A stretch of DNA of 5,621 nt from Defluviitaleaceae bacterium. Its GTDB lineage: Bacteria > Bacillota > Clostridia > Lachnospirales > WRAX01. Position 1 is the first letter of the stretch, and every line of letters begins with the position of its first letter. Both the position numbers and the translations under genes were made by a program. Below, piece after piece: positions 5,519-5,621 of this stretch. The stretch lies in assembly GCA_009784355.1 (NCBI GenBank), contig WRBU01000088.1:1-5621 (forward strand), written 5' to 3'. The notes under the pieces are model-generated. The model ran no database searches. It was not told the origin of the DNA and saw only the letters and a list, made by a program, of their open reading frames with translations.

Positions 5519-5621
5519 ATTCTCTCCATAATTCAGGAAACTCTTGCTTCATCCATTCAAGAAAATCTTCTGCATCAAAAACGAAAAGAGAGAAATCCAA
5601 ACGACCATCAAACTGATGCCA
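5517..5621 (-). CDS. unrecognised protein, C-terminal fragment (cut by window edge)
   Basis: An open frame runs from the window edge to a TAA at 5519-5517, giving 34 residues that end DAEDFLEWMKQEFPELWRE. The segment is acidic and rich in aromatic residues, consistent with a C-terminal amphipathic helix of a soluble protein. I do not recognise the family. Support for it being coding comes from its position: its stop merges with the M42 ribosome binding site, only 9 bases before the M42 start, as expected for an operon neighbour. Confidence 0.6.
   Translation of the reverse strand, partial: WHQFDGRLDFSLFVFDAEDFLEWMKQEFPELWRE

Overview
The window reads as one continuous stretch of minus-strand genes, so transcription runs from position 5621 towards position 1. 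Gaps are at most about 40 bases and most neighbouring genes overlap by 1 to 17 bases. I see no promoter, terminator, tRNA, rRNA or CRISPR, and both edges cut through genes. Strong AGGAGG-type ribosome binding sites, some GTG starts, moderate GC and oxygen-sensitive enzyme types suggest an anaerobic, amino-acid-fermenting bacterium, most likely a clostridial member of Bacillota. That assignment is inference.

In transcription order the window holds: the last 34 codons of an unrecognised gene (5517-5621); an M42-family metallo-aminopeptidase (4467-5507); a HEPN/MNT-type pair whose HEPN gene (3918-4427) is broken by a 102-base inverted-repeat element, followed by an intact MNT nucleotidyltransferase (3628-3930); then a tightly packed metabolic block. 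This block contains an AtuA/DUF1446-family protein (2250-3641), a DUF4387 protein (1943-2257), the alpha (1089-1928) and beta (565-1092) subunits of a class I fumarase/tartrate-dehydratase-type Fe-S hydro-lyase, a cob(I)alamin adenosyltransferase (51-575), and the first 17 codons of a probable N-formylglutamate amidohydrolase-like gene (1-51).

The metabolic block suggests a working model. A class I hydro-lyase could act as mesaconase, and a corrinoid adenosyltransferase could supply adenosylcobalamin to glutamate mutase. Both fit glutamate fermentation by the methylaspartate route, and an N-formylglutamate hydrolase would feed glutamate into it. Glutamate mutase and methylaspartase themselves are not in the window, so this remains a hypothesis. 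The roles of the AtuA and DUF4387 proteins are unknown here.

The clearest structural event is the small element at 4180-4281, which looks like a MITE. It is flanked by a 3-base TCA duplication. Removing it with one copy of the duplication restores an uninterrupted 134-residue HEPN reading frame that matches the HI0074 family through the junction. The MNT partner is therefore probably orphaned in this genome.
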